From contig JAHBTY010000001.1 of NCBI GenBank assembly GCA_019638355.1, forward strand, positions 1-64,000: a stretch of 64,000 nt of DNA. The letters run 5' to 3'. Source of the DNA: Cyclobacteriaceae bacterium (lineage in GTDB: Bacteria > Bacteroidota > Bacteroidia > Cytophagales > Cyclobacteriaceae). The notes beneath the pieces are model-generated. The model did not search any database. It was not told where the DNA came from and saw only the letters and a program-made list of their open reading frames with translations. Shown here piece by piece: positions 46,401-54,707 of the stretch. The position numbers and the translations under genes are program-made. How positions within the stretch are numbered: the stretch's first letter is position 1; each line of letters opens with the position of its first letter.

Positions 46401-49215
46401 TCGATTGGATTGCCCAACGTTTTTCTATTTCTGATTTAGTCATCACGTTATCGCCAAACGAAGGCGAAAAGTTGAAACCATAATTTAGTCTGGATACCAC
46501 AGGTTTATTCAGAGAACGTTGCCTTATTATACCGGGCAAAAATTGATACGAGAAGAAAGGTTCATAATTGAAAGTGGTTTCCGTTGAATCGGCCGTAATA
46601 AACTTTGTTACTTGTGGGTGCAGTGGCCCAACCACTTCCGCAGATGGATAACCCCGTGCGCCCGATGTATTGAAAAGAAAGTAATTGTCGTTTTGCCAGA
46701 AGTAAGCCCGCGATTGATCGGCAGATCGGTGAACAGTTATAAAGTACTTGCTGATTTTTTGCTGTTCAAGTTCCAAATCCTTTTTATCATATTCTATTTT
46801 TAAAACATCAGCAGGTAAATTTTTCAAATCAATAGACAGTATTTGCTTATGATTCTTCTTTATGTCTATCGAAAAGGAGATAGCATAGTTTTGGATACGC
46901 ATTCTGATTTGTTGAACGCCCGCCCCAATCCGAAACGAGTAGGGCTGAATGGTATTAACGGAAGAGTGAAACACCGGTGTGTTGTTGATATAAATGATGT
47001 TAGGCATTATAACCTGACCATCATCTACCACAAACGGAGCAATTTGTGTAATGGAATCAGCAGTTGGGTTTTCAAATATGTAACGGCCCGCAACTGGATA
47101 TAAAAATTTATAATACACAATACTATCCAGCCCTAACGTTTTATTCCATAATTCCCAGTCTAATTTTTTAACAGGTAAATCATCAAACTCACCCTGGTTA
47201 AAGGAGTTAAACATTAACCTGCTTTTCTGTTTGCGCGGGTAGGTTGGTGGCTGACTAAATGTTGCTTGTTTAAACTTTTTAGTGATTGCGAAAGCGGTAA
47301 CGTCAACTTGGTTAACAGGCTTGCCTTTGGCATCTGTAACGTTAATTGTAAAGTCGGTTGTCTGGCCTGGGTACACCAAAGGTTCATGAGAAATAGAAAC
47401 ATTCAGTTGCCGGTCGTTAAAGTTTACAGCGTAATTCTCTTGTTTGGAAACACCCGCCCACACATACTGCACCGATACCGTAAACGACTCGCCAATGCCG
47501 GCCTTATCTTTAAAAATCAGACTGGATTCATTCGCGCTTCCGCGAACAAGTTGCCGGTTGCGTTTAAATACCTGGTAGTGAAATGGAATTTTTCTAGGAT
47601 TGTTTACGGATATAGTTATTGAGTCAGCAGTTCGGCTGGATAGTACTTCAAGTTTATCGTACGAACTAATTTCAAAAAATTCCCAATTGGGAGTAACGCC
47701 CGCTTCGTATTCTTTAATGTGTGGATTTATTTTTTCACGATGCGGCAAAGAAATTGTTTTTGTAAACAGCTCTTCATCGGCATTATCCAATGCGGTTAAC
47801 TCAATAGTATCGGTTAATGCTTGCGGCAAAATCCACACGCTATCATTCTTTACGTCAAACCGCACGGGCGGAAGTTTAGAATCAAATTGAAGATTTAGTT
47901 CTTTGGTTTGGCGTTCGTTATCTGCAGTAATAAATGCAACAACAGCTTTATACTTCAATGCAGCATCGGGAAAAATACTGTCAGGCACTACAATTTTTGT
48001 TTCGCCAACAGCATCAAGTTTTTGTTGGTGAACCCATAATGTATCAGCAATAAATTGTCTGTCCCGATACACCTGTCCAATACTGGTTGATTGAATCAAA
48101 ATTTCTGTCCGCACATCATATAACGGCATATCGTTAGAGTCGGTGCCCTTTAAATAGAGTGTGGCTCCTTTTTCTTTGTGGTTATTTTCTGATCGGGCAA
48201 AAAACTGATTGGCTTTTAACTCATATTGTTCATAACGAAACGATTTTGATTGCACGGTTTTATTACGATGTTCTAATTGTATGGTGGGATTTGTATCGAG
48301 CGAAAGTTTCAGACTGTCAGTAAGTACAAATTCATAGATATAAGCTCCGGGTCGGTATGGTGAAATAGCATCAAGTTTAAGATTAACGGAGTGGCGACCA
48401 TAATTGTAAAGCCGGACAGTCAGATTTTTTTTAATTGGTCGTCCTTTTTTCGAAGTTATAAAAGCTTTCAGCTTTAACGTATCACCGGGCTTAAACATGG
48501 GCTTATTAAAAACCATATAACCCGTCCAGTTTTTTTCATAGTTAGATTCAACCAGGCGTTTTGCCCGGTAATAAATTCCGGGTGGTGAAATATGACTTCC
48601 CTTTATAAGATTTTTGATTGTGCGGATAGGATAGATAACAACCGAAGCAAGATGATTTATCGGAAACGTGCCTAATACTTTTTTGCCGGTGCGAACAAAA
48701 AAGGTATTGTTGCGACTTCGTTCAATCGGGAAAAACGAAGTATGATTATCGACTGTAATTGAAACAGTGCCACGGTTATTCGCTTTTTGAATAACATAAG
48801 CACTATCCTTTTTTCTAAAGGCAATCTTTCTGTTTTTGATTTTTACATCGGCATCAGAAACAGATTCACCAAGGCGATTGCTAATGGTAAAGAGTAGATC
48901 GCGTTGATTATTGAGTATGTGTAACGAAGTATTATTAACGGAAACCAGTTCAAAGTGCAGCTTATCGCTGATGGTTTTCACCAACAAATAATGCCCAACG
49001 GTTAGCTCATCCTGAAACCGGGCTGAATCCGTGGGATAAAGCGTGTGCAGTGTATGGCAGTACTCCTTCGTTGGCTTCTGGCGTTCGTAAAGTTTTTTGG
49101 CTTCGCCATTGGTAAGTTTATAAACAAATGTGAAATAGCTGCTCCGCCTGCTGGTGGTAAGATCTTGTGCATAAACAGCGGCAGAAATGAAAAGAAGCAG
49201 TAAAGATAATTTCAT
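43405..49215 (-). CDS. Alpha-2-macroglobulin-like protein with embedded SusC-type TonB-plug segment
   Basis: A 1936-residue exported protein (signal MKLSLLLLFISAAVYAQ). MG2-type macroglobulin domains fill about residues 100-1090, with YMVFNKPMFKPGDTLKLKAF. A CarboxypepD_reg-like segment follows (RGRVFSSEDGSTLPGVNVIV, about 1093-1170), then SusC/RagA-style linker and plug (LSEVVVTAMGISREKRSLSY ... GSRASGGVILISTKKGA, to about 1277). The A2M module restarts at 1302 (SLPGNSIRKNFRDYAFW), and a thioester motif CNEQ (about 1517) is followed by GGWGWWNKSDGL, as in thioester domains. No beta-barrel follows the plug, so this is not a TonB transporter. The family is thought to trap proteases. It is convergent with radA, 3 bases between stops. 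Confidence 0.9.
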   Translation of the reverse strand: MKLSLLLLFISAAVYAQDLTTSRRSSYFTFVYKLTNGEAKKLYERQKPTKEYCHTLHTLYPTDSARFQDELTVGHYLLVKTISDKLHFELVSVNNTSLHILNNQRDLLFTISNRLGESVSDADVKIKNRKIAFRKKDSAYVIQKANNRGTVSITVDNHTSFFPIERSRNNTFFVRTGKKVLGTFPINHLASVVIYPIRTIKNLIKGSHISPPGIYYRAKRLVESNYEKNWTGYMVFNKPMFKPGDTLKLKAFITSKKGRPIKKNLTVRLYNYGRHSVNLKLDAISPYRPGAYIYEFVLTDSLKLSLDTNPTIQLEHRNKTVQSKSFRYEQYELKANQFFARSENNHKEKGATLYLKGTDSNDMPLYDVRTEILIQSTSIGQVYRDRQFIADTLWVHQQKLDAVGETKIVVPDSIFPDAALKYKAVVAFITADNERQTKELNLQFDSKLPPVRFDVKNDSVWILPQALTDTIELTALDNADEELFTKTISLPHREKINPHIKEYEAGVTPNWEFFEISSYDKLEVLSSRTADSITISVNNPRKIPFHYQVFKRNRQLVRGSANESSLIFKDKAGIGESFTVSVQYVWAGVSKQENYAVNFNDRQLNVSISHEPLVYPGQTTDFTINVTDAKGKPVNQVDVTAFAITKKFKQATFSQPPTYPRKQKSRLMFNSFNQGEFDDLPVKKLDWELWNKTLGLDSIVYYKFLYPVAGRYIFENPTADSITQIAPFVVDDGQVIMPNIIYINNTPVFHSSVNTIQPYSFRIGAGVQQIRMRIQNYAISFSIDIKKNHKQILSIDLKNLPADVLKIEYDKKDLELEQQKISKYFITVHRSADQSRAYFWQNDNYFLFNTSGARGYPSAEVVGPLHPQVTKFITADSTETTFNYEPFFSYQFLPGIIRQRSLNKPVVSRLNYGFNFSPSFGDNVMTKSEIEKRWAIQSINNPRFNKYPTFHFGSKQAGRLSFSIKPISKPQLHLATFIINLDKPDQYFIYPAYNQQFDRLDAGHYELVLLMNDMQYLRSGKFLLKPFGQTLLNFNPDSIQSKDKFSEKLYNTLKEWDDRTTYVEQQRMIEMNEVRTSYYSQRNESYPYAGNLIRGRVFSSEDGSTLPGVNVIVKGTVYGTVTDANGEYYINVPPGGTLVFSFIGMMTEEIPTNNKSEVDVDLTADVTQLSEVVVTAMGISREKRSLSYAVSTVQSNFLQGRVAGVQVSGAPGVNQQIYVRGISTIDTGNSPIIVLDGKIIDAAAYKDLDPNFFSAIEVLKGEQAASIYGSRASGGVILISTKKGATTQQLLSAPLPEPVVFGIPDESLPGNSIRKNFRDYAFWKPQLLTDEKGKATFTATFPDDITGWKIEALAMTTKKQSGVGTSTVQSYKSLLAQIVAPHFLIEGDRALAIGKITNYTSDTLSITRTVQIGNTINPAEITITNSHIDTLALTTTQLDSIHIKYAVKRNLYEDGEIRNLPVYKKGLKDADGFFVALRHDTSFTIQPKQGLLHLRAQTDALDVLLDEIESVKNYRYDCNEQLASKLRVLLAEKKIAAFRKEKFNHDDRVKRIIKKLTENQHEAGGWGWWNKSDGLMWITLHVAQALELAEKENYETRYDKEGVLRFLQTSLSELPLREQVLPYQFLLAHNIKVDPKPLYDSLIKTDLSVYSRLRLTELMQQKGLPYTKNWLLEKRKQTLKGNYYWGEDNTHLFDNDAIATVIAYRILKNEKASTEELMRIRNFFLEKRGRYWRNTYQSVLIIETLLPDLMAQADKTTAGEISFTGTFQFTPKKLPFDTLLNSTQTITVHKAGISPIYFTAYREFWNSTPVRSEKDFIVTSYFTDSVSHLKAGKPVTLTVDVEVKKDAEYIMLNVPIPAGCSYENKNQNWRNGEVHREYDYHQTTIFCKELKAGKYQYSISLVPRYSGSYTLNPARAEWMYFPVMYGQEGIKEVTIK

Positions 49216-49233
49216 AGCAAACGGTTTTCGGTT

Positions 49234-50145
49234 TTACCGAAAGCCATGCAAACCCTGCAACCCACCCGTATGCAACATCAACACATTACTGCCCGGAGTA
49301 AATTTTTCTTTTTCGATCATGTCCATCACGCCCCACATTAGTTTGGCGGTGTAAACCGGATCGAGGGGCAGTTGATGTTGTTGGTTCATCGTATGGATGA
49401 ACTCAAGCAACTGCGGATTGGTTTTAGCATAGCCTCCGTGGTGATAGGATGTTTCGATATGCCAGTTTCCATAAACCCGATCCGAAAAATTTTTGAGCTG
49501 ATTTTTGACTTCATCAACCAGAAATTCACTATTCTTTAAAACAGAAATGCCAACCACCTGAGTTTGTTCATTCATTCCAGCAATTAGTCCGGCAATTGTA
49601 CCGCCTGTTCCCACTGGCAAACACACATAATCAAAAGCAGCTTCGTGTTGAAGTTGTTGTGCAAACTCCGCCACACCTTTTATGGCTAATGTATTTGTTC
49701 CACCTTCCGGGATTAAATAAAACTCGCCAAAGCGATTTGTTAAAGATTGATTGAATTCAATTGAATACTTGTTTCGATACGCTTCACGCGAAACGTAATG
49801 CAACTGCATGCCCTTGCTTTTCGCGAAAGCAAGCGTAGCATTAAGCGGTAATGTTTCTTCCCCCCGAATTATGCCAATGGATTTTAAACCTAATTCATGC
49901 GCTGCGGCAGCGGTTGCATAAATATGATTGGAATACGCTCCACCAAAGGTGAGCAGCGTTTTATAACCCTGTTGCTGTGCGGCCTCCAGATTGTATTTCA
50001 GTTTCCACCATTTGTTGCCCGATATAAAAGGATGGTTTTGATCTTCGCGTTTAACGAGGAGTTTGATGCCCGCATGCAGAGCAATTGAATGTTGAAGTTC
50101 AACAATTGGCGCCTGTGTATAGTCAAGTTGTTTTTGATCAAACAT
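49234..50145 (-). CDS. PLP-dependent D-cysteine desulfhydrase/ACC deaminase family
   Basis: A 303-residue tryptophan-synthase-beta-superfamily enzyme. The PLP Lys is in SGNKWWKLKYN (about residue 45), the substrate/cofactor loop in TFGGAYSNH (66-74), and the phosphate-binding loop in PVGTGGTIAGLIAG. It resembles D-cysteine desulfhydrase and 1-aminocyclopropane-1-carboxylate deaminase; the key discriminating residues are not decidable by eye. Its ATG overlaps the stop of the upstream PRTase gene by 8 bases (ATGTTTGA), so translation is probably coupled. Confidence 0.87.
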   Translation of the reverse strand: MFDQKQLDYTQAPIVELQHSIALHAGIKLLVKREDQNHPFISGNKWWKLKYNLEAAQQQGYKTLLTFGGAYSNHIYATAAAAHELGLKSIGIIRGEETLPLNATLAFAKSKGMQLHYVSREAYRNKYSIEFNQSLTNRFGEFYLIPEGGTNTLAIKGVAEFAQQLQHEAAFDYVCLPVGTGGTIAGLIAGMNEQTQVVGISVLKNSEFLVDEVKNQLKNFSDRVYGNWHIETSYHHGGYAKTNPQLLEFIHTMNQQHQLPLDPVYTAKLMWGVMDMIEKEKFTPGSNVLMLHTGGLQGLHGFR

Positions 50146-51112
50146 CTGTAATTACATCAAAGCCTTTGAAGCTTCCGGTAATGGCCAGTGCTGAAACTTT
50201 TTCAGCAATTCCCTTCTTCTTTATTTTCCCCGCTATCTCATTTACTGTTGCGCCAGAGCCCACTGCATCATCAATCAGCAAAACATGATTAAACTTTCTG
50301 GTTTCTGGAATTGAAAATGTTTGTTGTGCGTTGCTAATTCGCTCTTCCAGTTTAGTTAATGATTTTTGAGGCACCGGAATGATGCCACTGGTTTTGTTTA
50401 GTTTGATCAAGGGTAGTTTCAGTGCATAATGAGTTTGAAGGTATTTCATTAATTGCACCTCGCGCCTGATCGTAGGCGGAACAAACCCAACTCCATCAGC
50501 ATGAATCAAGGTACAAAGCTCTTCTACTTTAGATTTTGTTTCATTAACAAGTAACTTCATTAGCAACCTGCTCTGGCCCTGTTTGGCATAATGTAAAATT
50601 GTACCCAGTCGTGTTTTACCAAAGCGTTCAATGGCATAGAAATCCAGATAATATAAGTTATCAAGATAAAGTTTATCATATCCTTTGGTGCTCTTCAACT
50701 TATCCATACCATCAATAAATCCATCAGCATTAAAATACGCATGGTATTTTTTCAGGGTGTTGATGTATTCTTGTGCGGTTTTCTCAAAAGGTAGCTTTCG
50801 CTGTGTACACCACAGCTGAAATCCCTGAGCACCTTCTTTTATATCGCCCGTTTCTGTGATGAGAATAAAATTCCTCTTCAGAAAGGAAGTCTCATCAGGG
50901 TGCAAATCAATTTCTGAAACCTGAGTCTGAACCTTGATTTGATAGACAGTTTTTGGAGGTCTGCCTATGCGCTGGATCATGCGGCTTTCTGTCAAATCAC
51001 GCAAAGCTATATGAACCATTTGCCTGGATAGGTCAAGGTTGTCAGCCAGTTCGCTTGCTGACAATGACCCTTGCTTTTGGAGCAATTCAAGCACTTTCTC
51101 TTTGGTTGTCAT
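50138..51112 (-). CDS. Winged-helix regulator fused to a ComF-like phosphoribosyltransferase domain
   Basis: A 324-residue protein. Residues about 1-60 form a winged helix (GSLSASELADNLDLSRQMV, wing near RPPKTVYQI). A middle region of about 150 residues is unfamiliar. The C-terminal part has PRPP-binding motif VLLIDDAVGSGAT (277-289) preceded by QKSLTKLEERISNAQQTF (249-266), the Q..L...ER..N....F pattern of ComF-family PRTases. This architecture would let a nucleotide or PRPP control DNA binding, as in PurR-type regulators, though the order here differs. It ends inside the start of the PLP gene. A palindrome sits just before its ATG. Confidence 0.8.
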   Translation of the reverse strand: MTTKEKVLELLQKQGSLSASELADNLDLSRQMVHIALRDLTESRMIQRIGRPPKTVYQIKVQTQVSEIDLHPDETSFLKRNFILITETGDIKEGAQGFQLWCTQRKLPFEKTAQEYINTLKKYHAYFNADGFIDGMDKLKSTKGYDKLYLDNLYYLDFYAIERFGKTRLGTILHYAKQGQSRLLMKLLVNETKSKVEELCTLIHADGVGFVPPTIRREVQLMKYLQTHYALKLPLIKLNKTSGIIPVPQKSLTKLEERISNAQQTFSIPETRKFNHVLLIDDAVGSGATVNEIAGKIKKKGIAEKVSALAITGSFKGFDVITDV

Positions 51113-51115
51113 TTT

Positions 51116-51134
51116 ACAGTTTACAGTAAACTGT
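51116..51134. promoter_or_regulatory. 19-base perfect palindrome next to the regulator start
   Basis: ACAGTTTACAGTAAACTGT has 9-base arms and one central base, and lies 4 bases from the ATG of the winged-helix/PRTase gene. It is a strong candidate operator for autoregulation, where bound protein would block initiation or translation. Confidence 0.6.
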
Positions 51135-51172
51135 CAAATGTAAGCATAATCCCGATGCATTCAATCATTGAT

Positions 51173-51191
51173 ATACTAAATATTTTAGTAT
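51173..51191. promoter_or_regulatory. 19-base palindrome next to the radical SAM start
   Basis: Arms ATACTAAA (51173-51180) and TTTAGTAT (51184-51191), three-base spacer, 10 bases before the radical SAM ATG. Centred 57 bases from the first palindrome; sequence is not identical, though both pair T-rich and A-rich halves around a TTTA-type core. Confidence 0.5.
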
Positions 51192-51200
51192 TCTTGTCTT

Positions 51201-52253
51201 ATGGAGCAGGAATACTTTAAGGGGCGCGGTGCTCAAATCAAAACCGAAAGCCGGTTTCTGAAAGCCCAATATGTTACCGAGCATATTGAAGGGCTTGACG
51301 AGCCGCTGCTCGAATCTCCCAACACACAAATCTTTATTGAAAGTGCGAAGAAGATTGTAAACGAAGTAAAGAGCCCCGATCTGAGTATGATGTATTCCAT
51401 GAATCCATACCAGGGCTGTGAACATGGTTGTATTTATTGTTATGCCCGCAACACGCACGAGTATTATGGTTTTAGTGCCGGATTGGATTTTGAAAGTAAA
51501 ATCATTGTAAAGAAAAATGCAGCGGCTTTGTTAGAGAAACATTTGCTAAACAAAAACTGGAATGCCGTACCCATCATGCTCAGTGGCAATACTGATTGTT
51601 ATCAACCACAAGAGCGTAAGTTTGAAATTACGCGTAGCATGTTGAAGGTGTTGGTGCAATATCGCCATCCGGTTGGCATCATTACCAAAAACAGTTTGGT
51701 AACGCGCGATCTGGATTTGTTGAAAGACCTGGCCAGCGATAATCTGGTGCATGTTTACCTTTCTATCACTACGCTTAATGAAGATTTAAGAAGAGTACTG
51801 GAACCACGAACGGCCAGCGCTATTAAACGATTAAAAACATTGGAAGAACTTTCCAAAGCCGGAGTGCCTACGGGTATTATGAATGCGCCTATCATTCCGG
51901 GATTAAATCATCATGAGATACCACACATTCTAAAGGCTGCGGCCGATCATGGTGCATTAAACTGTGGGATGACGGTAGTGCGGTTAAATGGCTCCATCGG
52001 TAAAATTTTTGAAGACTGGCTGCGTAAAAATTTTCCAGATCGTTTTGAAAAAGTATGGAACCAGATATCTTCATTTCATGGGGGAAATGTAAACGATTCG
52101 CAGTTTGGAAGAAGAATGTCCGGAGAAGGCAACATTGCAGAAGCCATTCATCAATTGTTTAAGGCCTCAAAGAAAAAATATTTTGCTAACCGCAGTGCGC
52201 CTCCTTACGATCTTACCAAATTTAGAAAGGGTGGTACGCTGTCTTTGTTCTAA
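51201..52253 (+). CDS. PA0069-type radical SAM protein
   Basis: A 350-residue radical SAM enzyme of the PA0069/Rv2578c group. The [4Fe-4S] cysteines are C73, C77 and C80 in GCEHGCIYCYA, a CX3CX2C arrangement. Later landmarks are MLSGNTDCYQPQERKFEITR and GTMNAPIIPG-like PTGIMNAPIIPGLN. Related to spore-photoproduct-lyase-like proteins by SplB-like motifs, but substrate is unknown. It is transcribed divergently from the winged-helix/PRTase gene. Confidence 0.9.
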   Translation: MEQEYFKGRGAQIKTESRFLKAQYVTEHIEGLDEPLLESPNTQIFIESAKKIVNEVKSPDLSMMYSMNPYQGCEHGCIYCYARNTHEYYGFSAGLDFESKIIVKKNAAALLEKHLLNKNWNAVPIMLSGNTDCYQPQERKFEITRSMLKVLVQYRHPVGIITKNSLVTRDLDLLKDLASDNLVHVYLSITTLNEDLRRVLEPRTASAIKRLKTLEELSKAGVPTGIMNAPIIPGLNHHEIPHILKAAADHGALNCGMTVVRLNGSIGKIFEDWLRKNFPDRFEKVWNQISSFHGGNVNDSQFGRRMSGEGNIAEAIHQLFKASKKKYFANRSAPPYDLTKFRKGGTLSLF

Positions 52254-52270
52254 GTATAAGAATTTTAAAA

Positions 52271-52354
52271 ATAACTCAGACCTTCCAGGTCTGTTAATTT
52301 CGTTAGAAAGACCTGGAAGGTCTTGCCAATAATAAAACCATTTAAAATCTATTC
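52271..52354. repeat. Dispersed hairpin repeat, copy 1 (left flank of accessory genes)
   Basis: A 15-base perfect inverted repeat, arms AGACCTTCCAGGTCT (52278-52292) and AGACCTGGAAGGTCT (52309-52323), is followed by TAAAACCATTTAAAATCTA. The stretch from ATAACTCAGACCTTCCAGG and the later part recur at 58383-58441, where the right arm is missing. Lies 18 bases after the radical SAM stop. Could also act as terminator for that gene. Confidence 0.8.
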
Positions 52355-52400
52355 GCTTCATGGCGGATATCTTTTTAAATTGTGTAGGCGTATTCATTTA

Positions 52401-53549
52401 ATGAACAAGCAAAAATTCATGGCAGACATAAAACAGTATCCCCTCAATTCATCATTTGTAACAAATGCCTTTTTTGATAGCGATATCATCTTGTTTGTTG
52501 AAAATGAATACGATCCCTTTTTAAACAATTACCTGACCAGAAACCAGGATCTCATCAGTTCGCAATTTGAATTGGAGGGAAAGACATTTGTCTATTTTCC
52601 AGCAATTCAGTTCGCTGAAGGTTCAGTCCAAAAATCAATTCTGGACTTTATTCGCTACCAGCTACCGGTATTGTATTCGCTATCAGATAAAGAGTTGGAG
52701 CAGCTTGTAAATTCCTCAAGGGCACACAACACACCTTCGGTGTTCTATAGAATGCTTATTGATGAACTGCAATTATCTTTTGAAAAGGCATGCCTGTTAT
52801 TTAAAGACACTGAGAATAACTTGGTAGCTACCCCAATAGAATACAAATCAGAAACTGATTTAGATGCTTTCTTTAAATTCTTTGTTAAGGACTTAGGTTA
52901 TGAAGATTTCAAGTATGTTTTGGGGGTAGGTACCCGATGGGAATACGATGCCGACCTCCTTTTCGATGAAGAAACCAATCAATTCTCAGAAGAAGTAAAA
53001 TGCAAAATCGATGCCCTTAAAAAGGCTAACAAATACGAAGTATTGGTTGACACGATCATGTTGATGCTCTCCACGCTTAAGGAAGAGCGGCCTGACATAA
53101 TCGAAAAAATTCAGCCTCTGCTAACCAAAGAAAGACTTCTGGAGCCAAAAGTGGCGCCCAGTCCGTTAGTGATCGACAAACACTATAATATCTTTTTACC
53201 TGATTTCGGAAATAAGGAGATTAAGCTTCACGCCCTTCCGAAAACTGTTTATCTTTTATTTTTAAGACATCCCGAGGGCATTCGCTTTAAGGAGTTATAT
53301 CAATATAAGGCTGAACTACTTGAAATTTATAATAAGGTAACTAACCGATACGAAAAACAGGAAATAGAACGAGCCATAAACGACCTGGTGGATATGACCA
53401 ACCCATCCATAAATCAAAAATGTACCCGAATAAGAGAAGCCTTCAGAAGTATTATGGGAGATCATATAGCGAAGTATTATTATATCGATGGAAAAAATGG
53501 TGAAGCGAAACGGATAATGCTGCCACAGGAGTTGATTGAGTTTAAATAA
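52401..53549 (+). CDS. Unknown protein with possible C-terminal winged-helix domain
   Basis: About 382 residues from the ATG here (another ATG at 52419). I do not recognise the N-terminal part. The last 110 residues (HALPKTVYLLFLRHPEGIRF, ELYQYKAELLEIYNKV, EIERAINDLVDMTNPSINQK, CTRIREAFRSIMGDHIAKYY) look like a compact helical, winged-helix-like domain that I associate with uncharacterised Bacteroidota proteins. No transmembrane segment or signal peptide. First gene inside the direct repeats and co-directional with the next five. Confidence 0.65.
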   Translation: MNKQKFMADIKQYPLNSSFVTNAFFDSDIILFVENEYDPFLNNYLTRNQDLISSQFELEGKTFVYFPAIQFAEGSVQKSILDFIRYQLPVLYSLSDKELEQLVNSSRAHNTPSVFYRMLIDELQLSFEKACLLFKDTENNLVATPIEYKSETDLDAFFKFFVKDLGYEDFKYVLGVGTRWEYDADLLFDEETNQFSEEVKCKIDALKKANKYEVLVDTIMLMLSTLKEERPDIIEKIQPLLTKERLLEPKVAPSPLVIDKHYNIFLPDFGNKEIKLHALPKTVYLLFLRHPEGIRFKELYQYKAELLEIYNKVTNRYEKQEIERAINDLVDMTNPSINQKCTRIREAFRSIMGDHIAKYYYIDGKNGEAKRIMLPQELIEFK

Positions 53550-53556
53550 AGAAACT

Positions 53557-53576
53557 ACAACGTTGCAGAGATTATA
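53557..53576. repeat. 20-base repeat, copy 1 (ACAACGTTGCAGAGATTATA)
   Basis: Matches 56844-56863 in 18 of 20 bases, same orientation. It lies between the first and second accessory genes, and the second copy lies after the unknown gene that ends at 56754, so the pair brackets three genes. Confidence 0.6.
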
Positions 53577-53578
53577 CC

Positions 53579-54649
53579 TTGCCTAAACAACCATTTACCT
53601 TTGACTTAATGAAAGCAAACTCTAATCTTAAGCATCTTGTAAATGGTATGGCTTCCATGAATATGGACGTTTTAAATACGCATCTTAAAGAAGAGTACTC
53701 CTACCAGGACACAACAAAAGAGATATTCTTAAGCGAGCTAAATAAGCTGTTTACCAATTACAAAAGTGAGGGCGACACTGGCTTCACAATTTACAAAGGC
53801 AAATGTTCTGGTAAAGGCTGTGCAGGTTGCGGTAAAAACGGCTTTCGGTTTATGGGCAATGTTACCCGAAATTATTTCAGTTTACTTTTCATTACCGATG
53901 GAGTTGGAACCGTAACCGACATTTATGAATGCAATGAGTTTATTACAGCGGTAAAAGTAGAAAACCTTGAAGGCGCAAATTGGATTTACATCCATGCAGA
54001 TGATAAGGTTCATTTTAACAAAACACCCGAATACCGGATAAAATTAAACGCTGCAATGGCTGCTTACCATGAAATTATGCATGAAACTGATCCTTTAGAT
54101 TTTTACACCATTGATAATTGGTTGCAAAAACATGCGGCTACTGCCAAAAGTATAGAGAGCCCAGCAGAAACGTCTGGCATGAAATGGCGCTGCTTTACCA
54201 GTTTATACCGGCAACTTACAACGCTGCAAAATTACATAAAAAGTTATGAGCCTTTGCTTGAAAAAGCGAATGCTGAATACAGACTTATTACAGACGAAAA
54301 AAGCCTGCTTGATTGGTTGCTGGAATATGAACCAATATTTAATAAAGCCCCCTACAAATTTTGCGATGTAACAAAGCAGACTGAAAGCAGTTATACCTCA
54401 AATGACTTAAAAAAAATTGTGTTTACAGGCACACGGTATTCTACAACATTTAATTTCATAGCAAGCTATCGTAAAAATCATACCGAAATGTTAAACAAGT
54501 ATGGAACATATACCGAGGAAGAACTGATGGAAGTTGTTGGCCATGAACAGTATGATTATGAAACCAATCTTGCTTTTTCACTTAAGTTTCATTTGGAGAG
54601 ACGGGCGGAGATAGCAAAATCAGACATTGTAATCCCTTTATCTAAATAA
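53579..54649 (+). CDS. Unknown protein with a cysteine cluster
   Basis: A 356-residue protein from a TTG, or about 346 from the ATG at 53609; the start is uncertain. A compact Cys/Gly cluster YKGKCSGKGCAGCGKNGF (C76, C81, C84 from the TTG) could bind zinc or iron-sulfur, but with three cysteines a fourth ligand must come from elsewhere. No signal peptide. The rest has no motif I recognise. It follows the preceding gene by 29 bases, so an operon is likely. Confidence 0.65.
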   Translation: MPKQPFTFDLMKANSNLKHLVNGMASMNMDVLNTHLKEEYSYQDTTKEIFLSELNKLFTNYKSEGDTGFTIYKGKCSGKGCAGCGKNGFRFMGNVTRNYFSLLFITDGVGTVTDIYECNEFITAVKVENLEGANWIYIHADDKVHFNKTPEYRIKLNAAMAAYHEIMHETDPLDFYTIDNWLQKHAATAKSIESPAETSGMKWRCFTSLYRQLTTLQNYIKSYEPLLEKANAEYRLITDEKSLLDWLLEYEPIFNKAPYKFCDVTKQTESSYTSNDLKKIVFTGTRYSTTFNFIASYRKNHTEMLNKYGTYTEEELMEVVGHEQYDYETNLAFSLKFHLERRAEIAKSDIVIPLSK

Positions 54650-54707
54650 AATCATGGAACCTTAGAATCGAAGTGCTTGATAAAAAAATTTAAAAGATAA
54701 TAGACTT

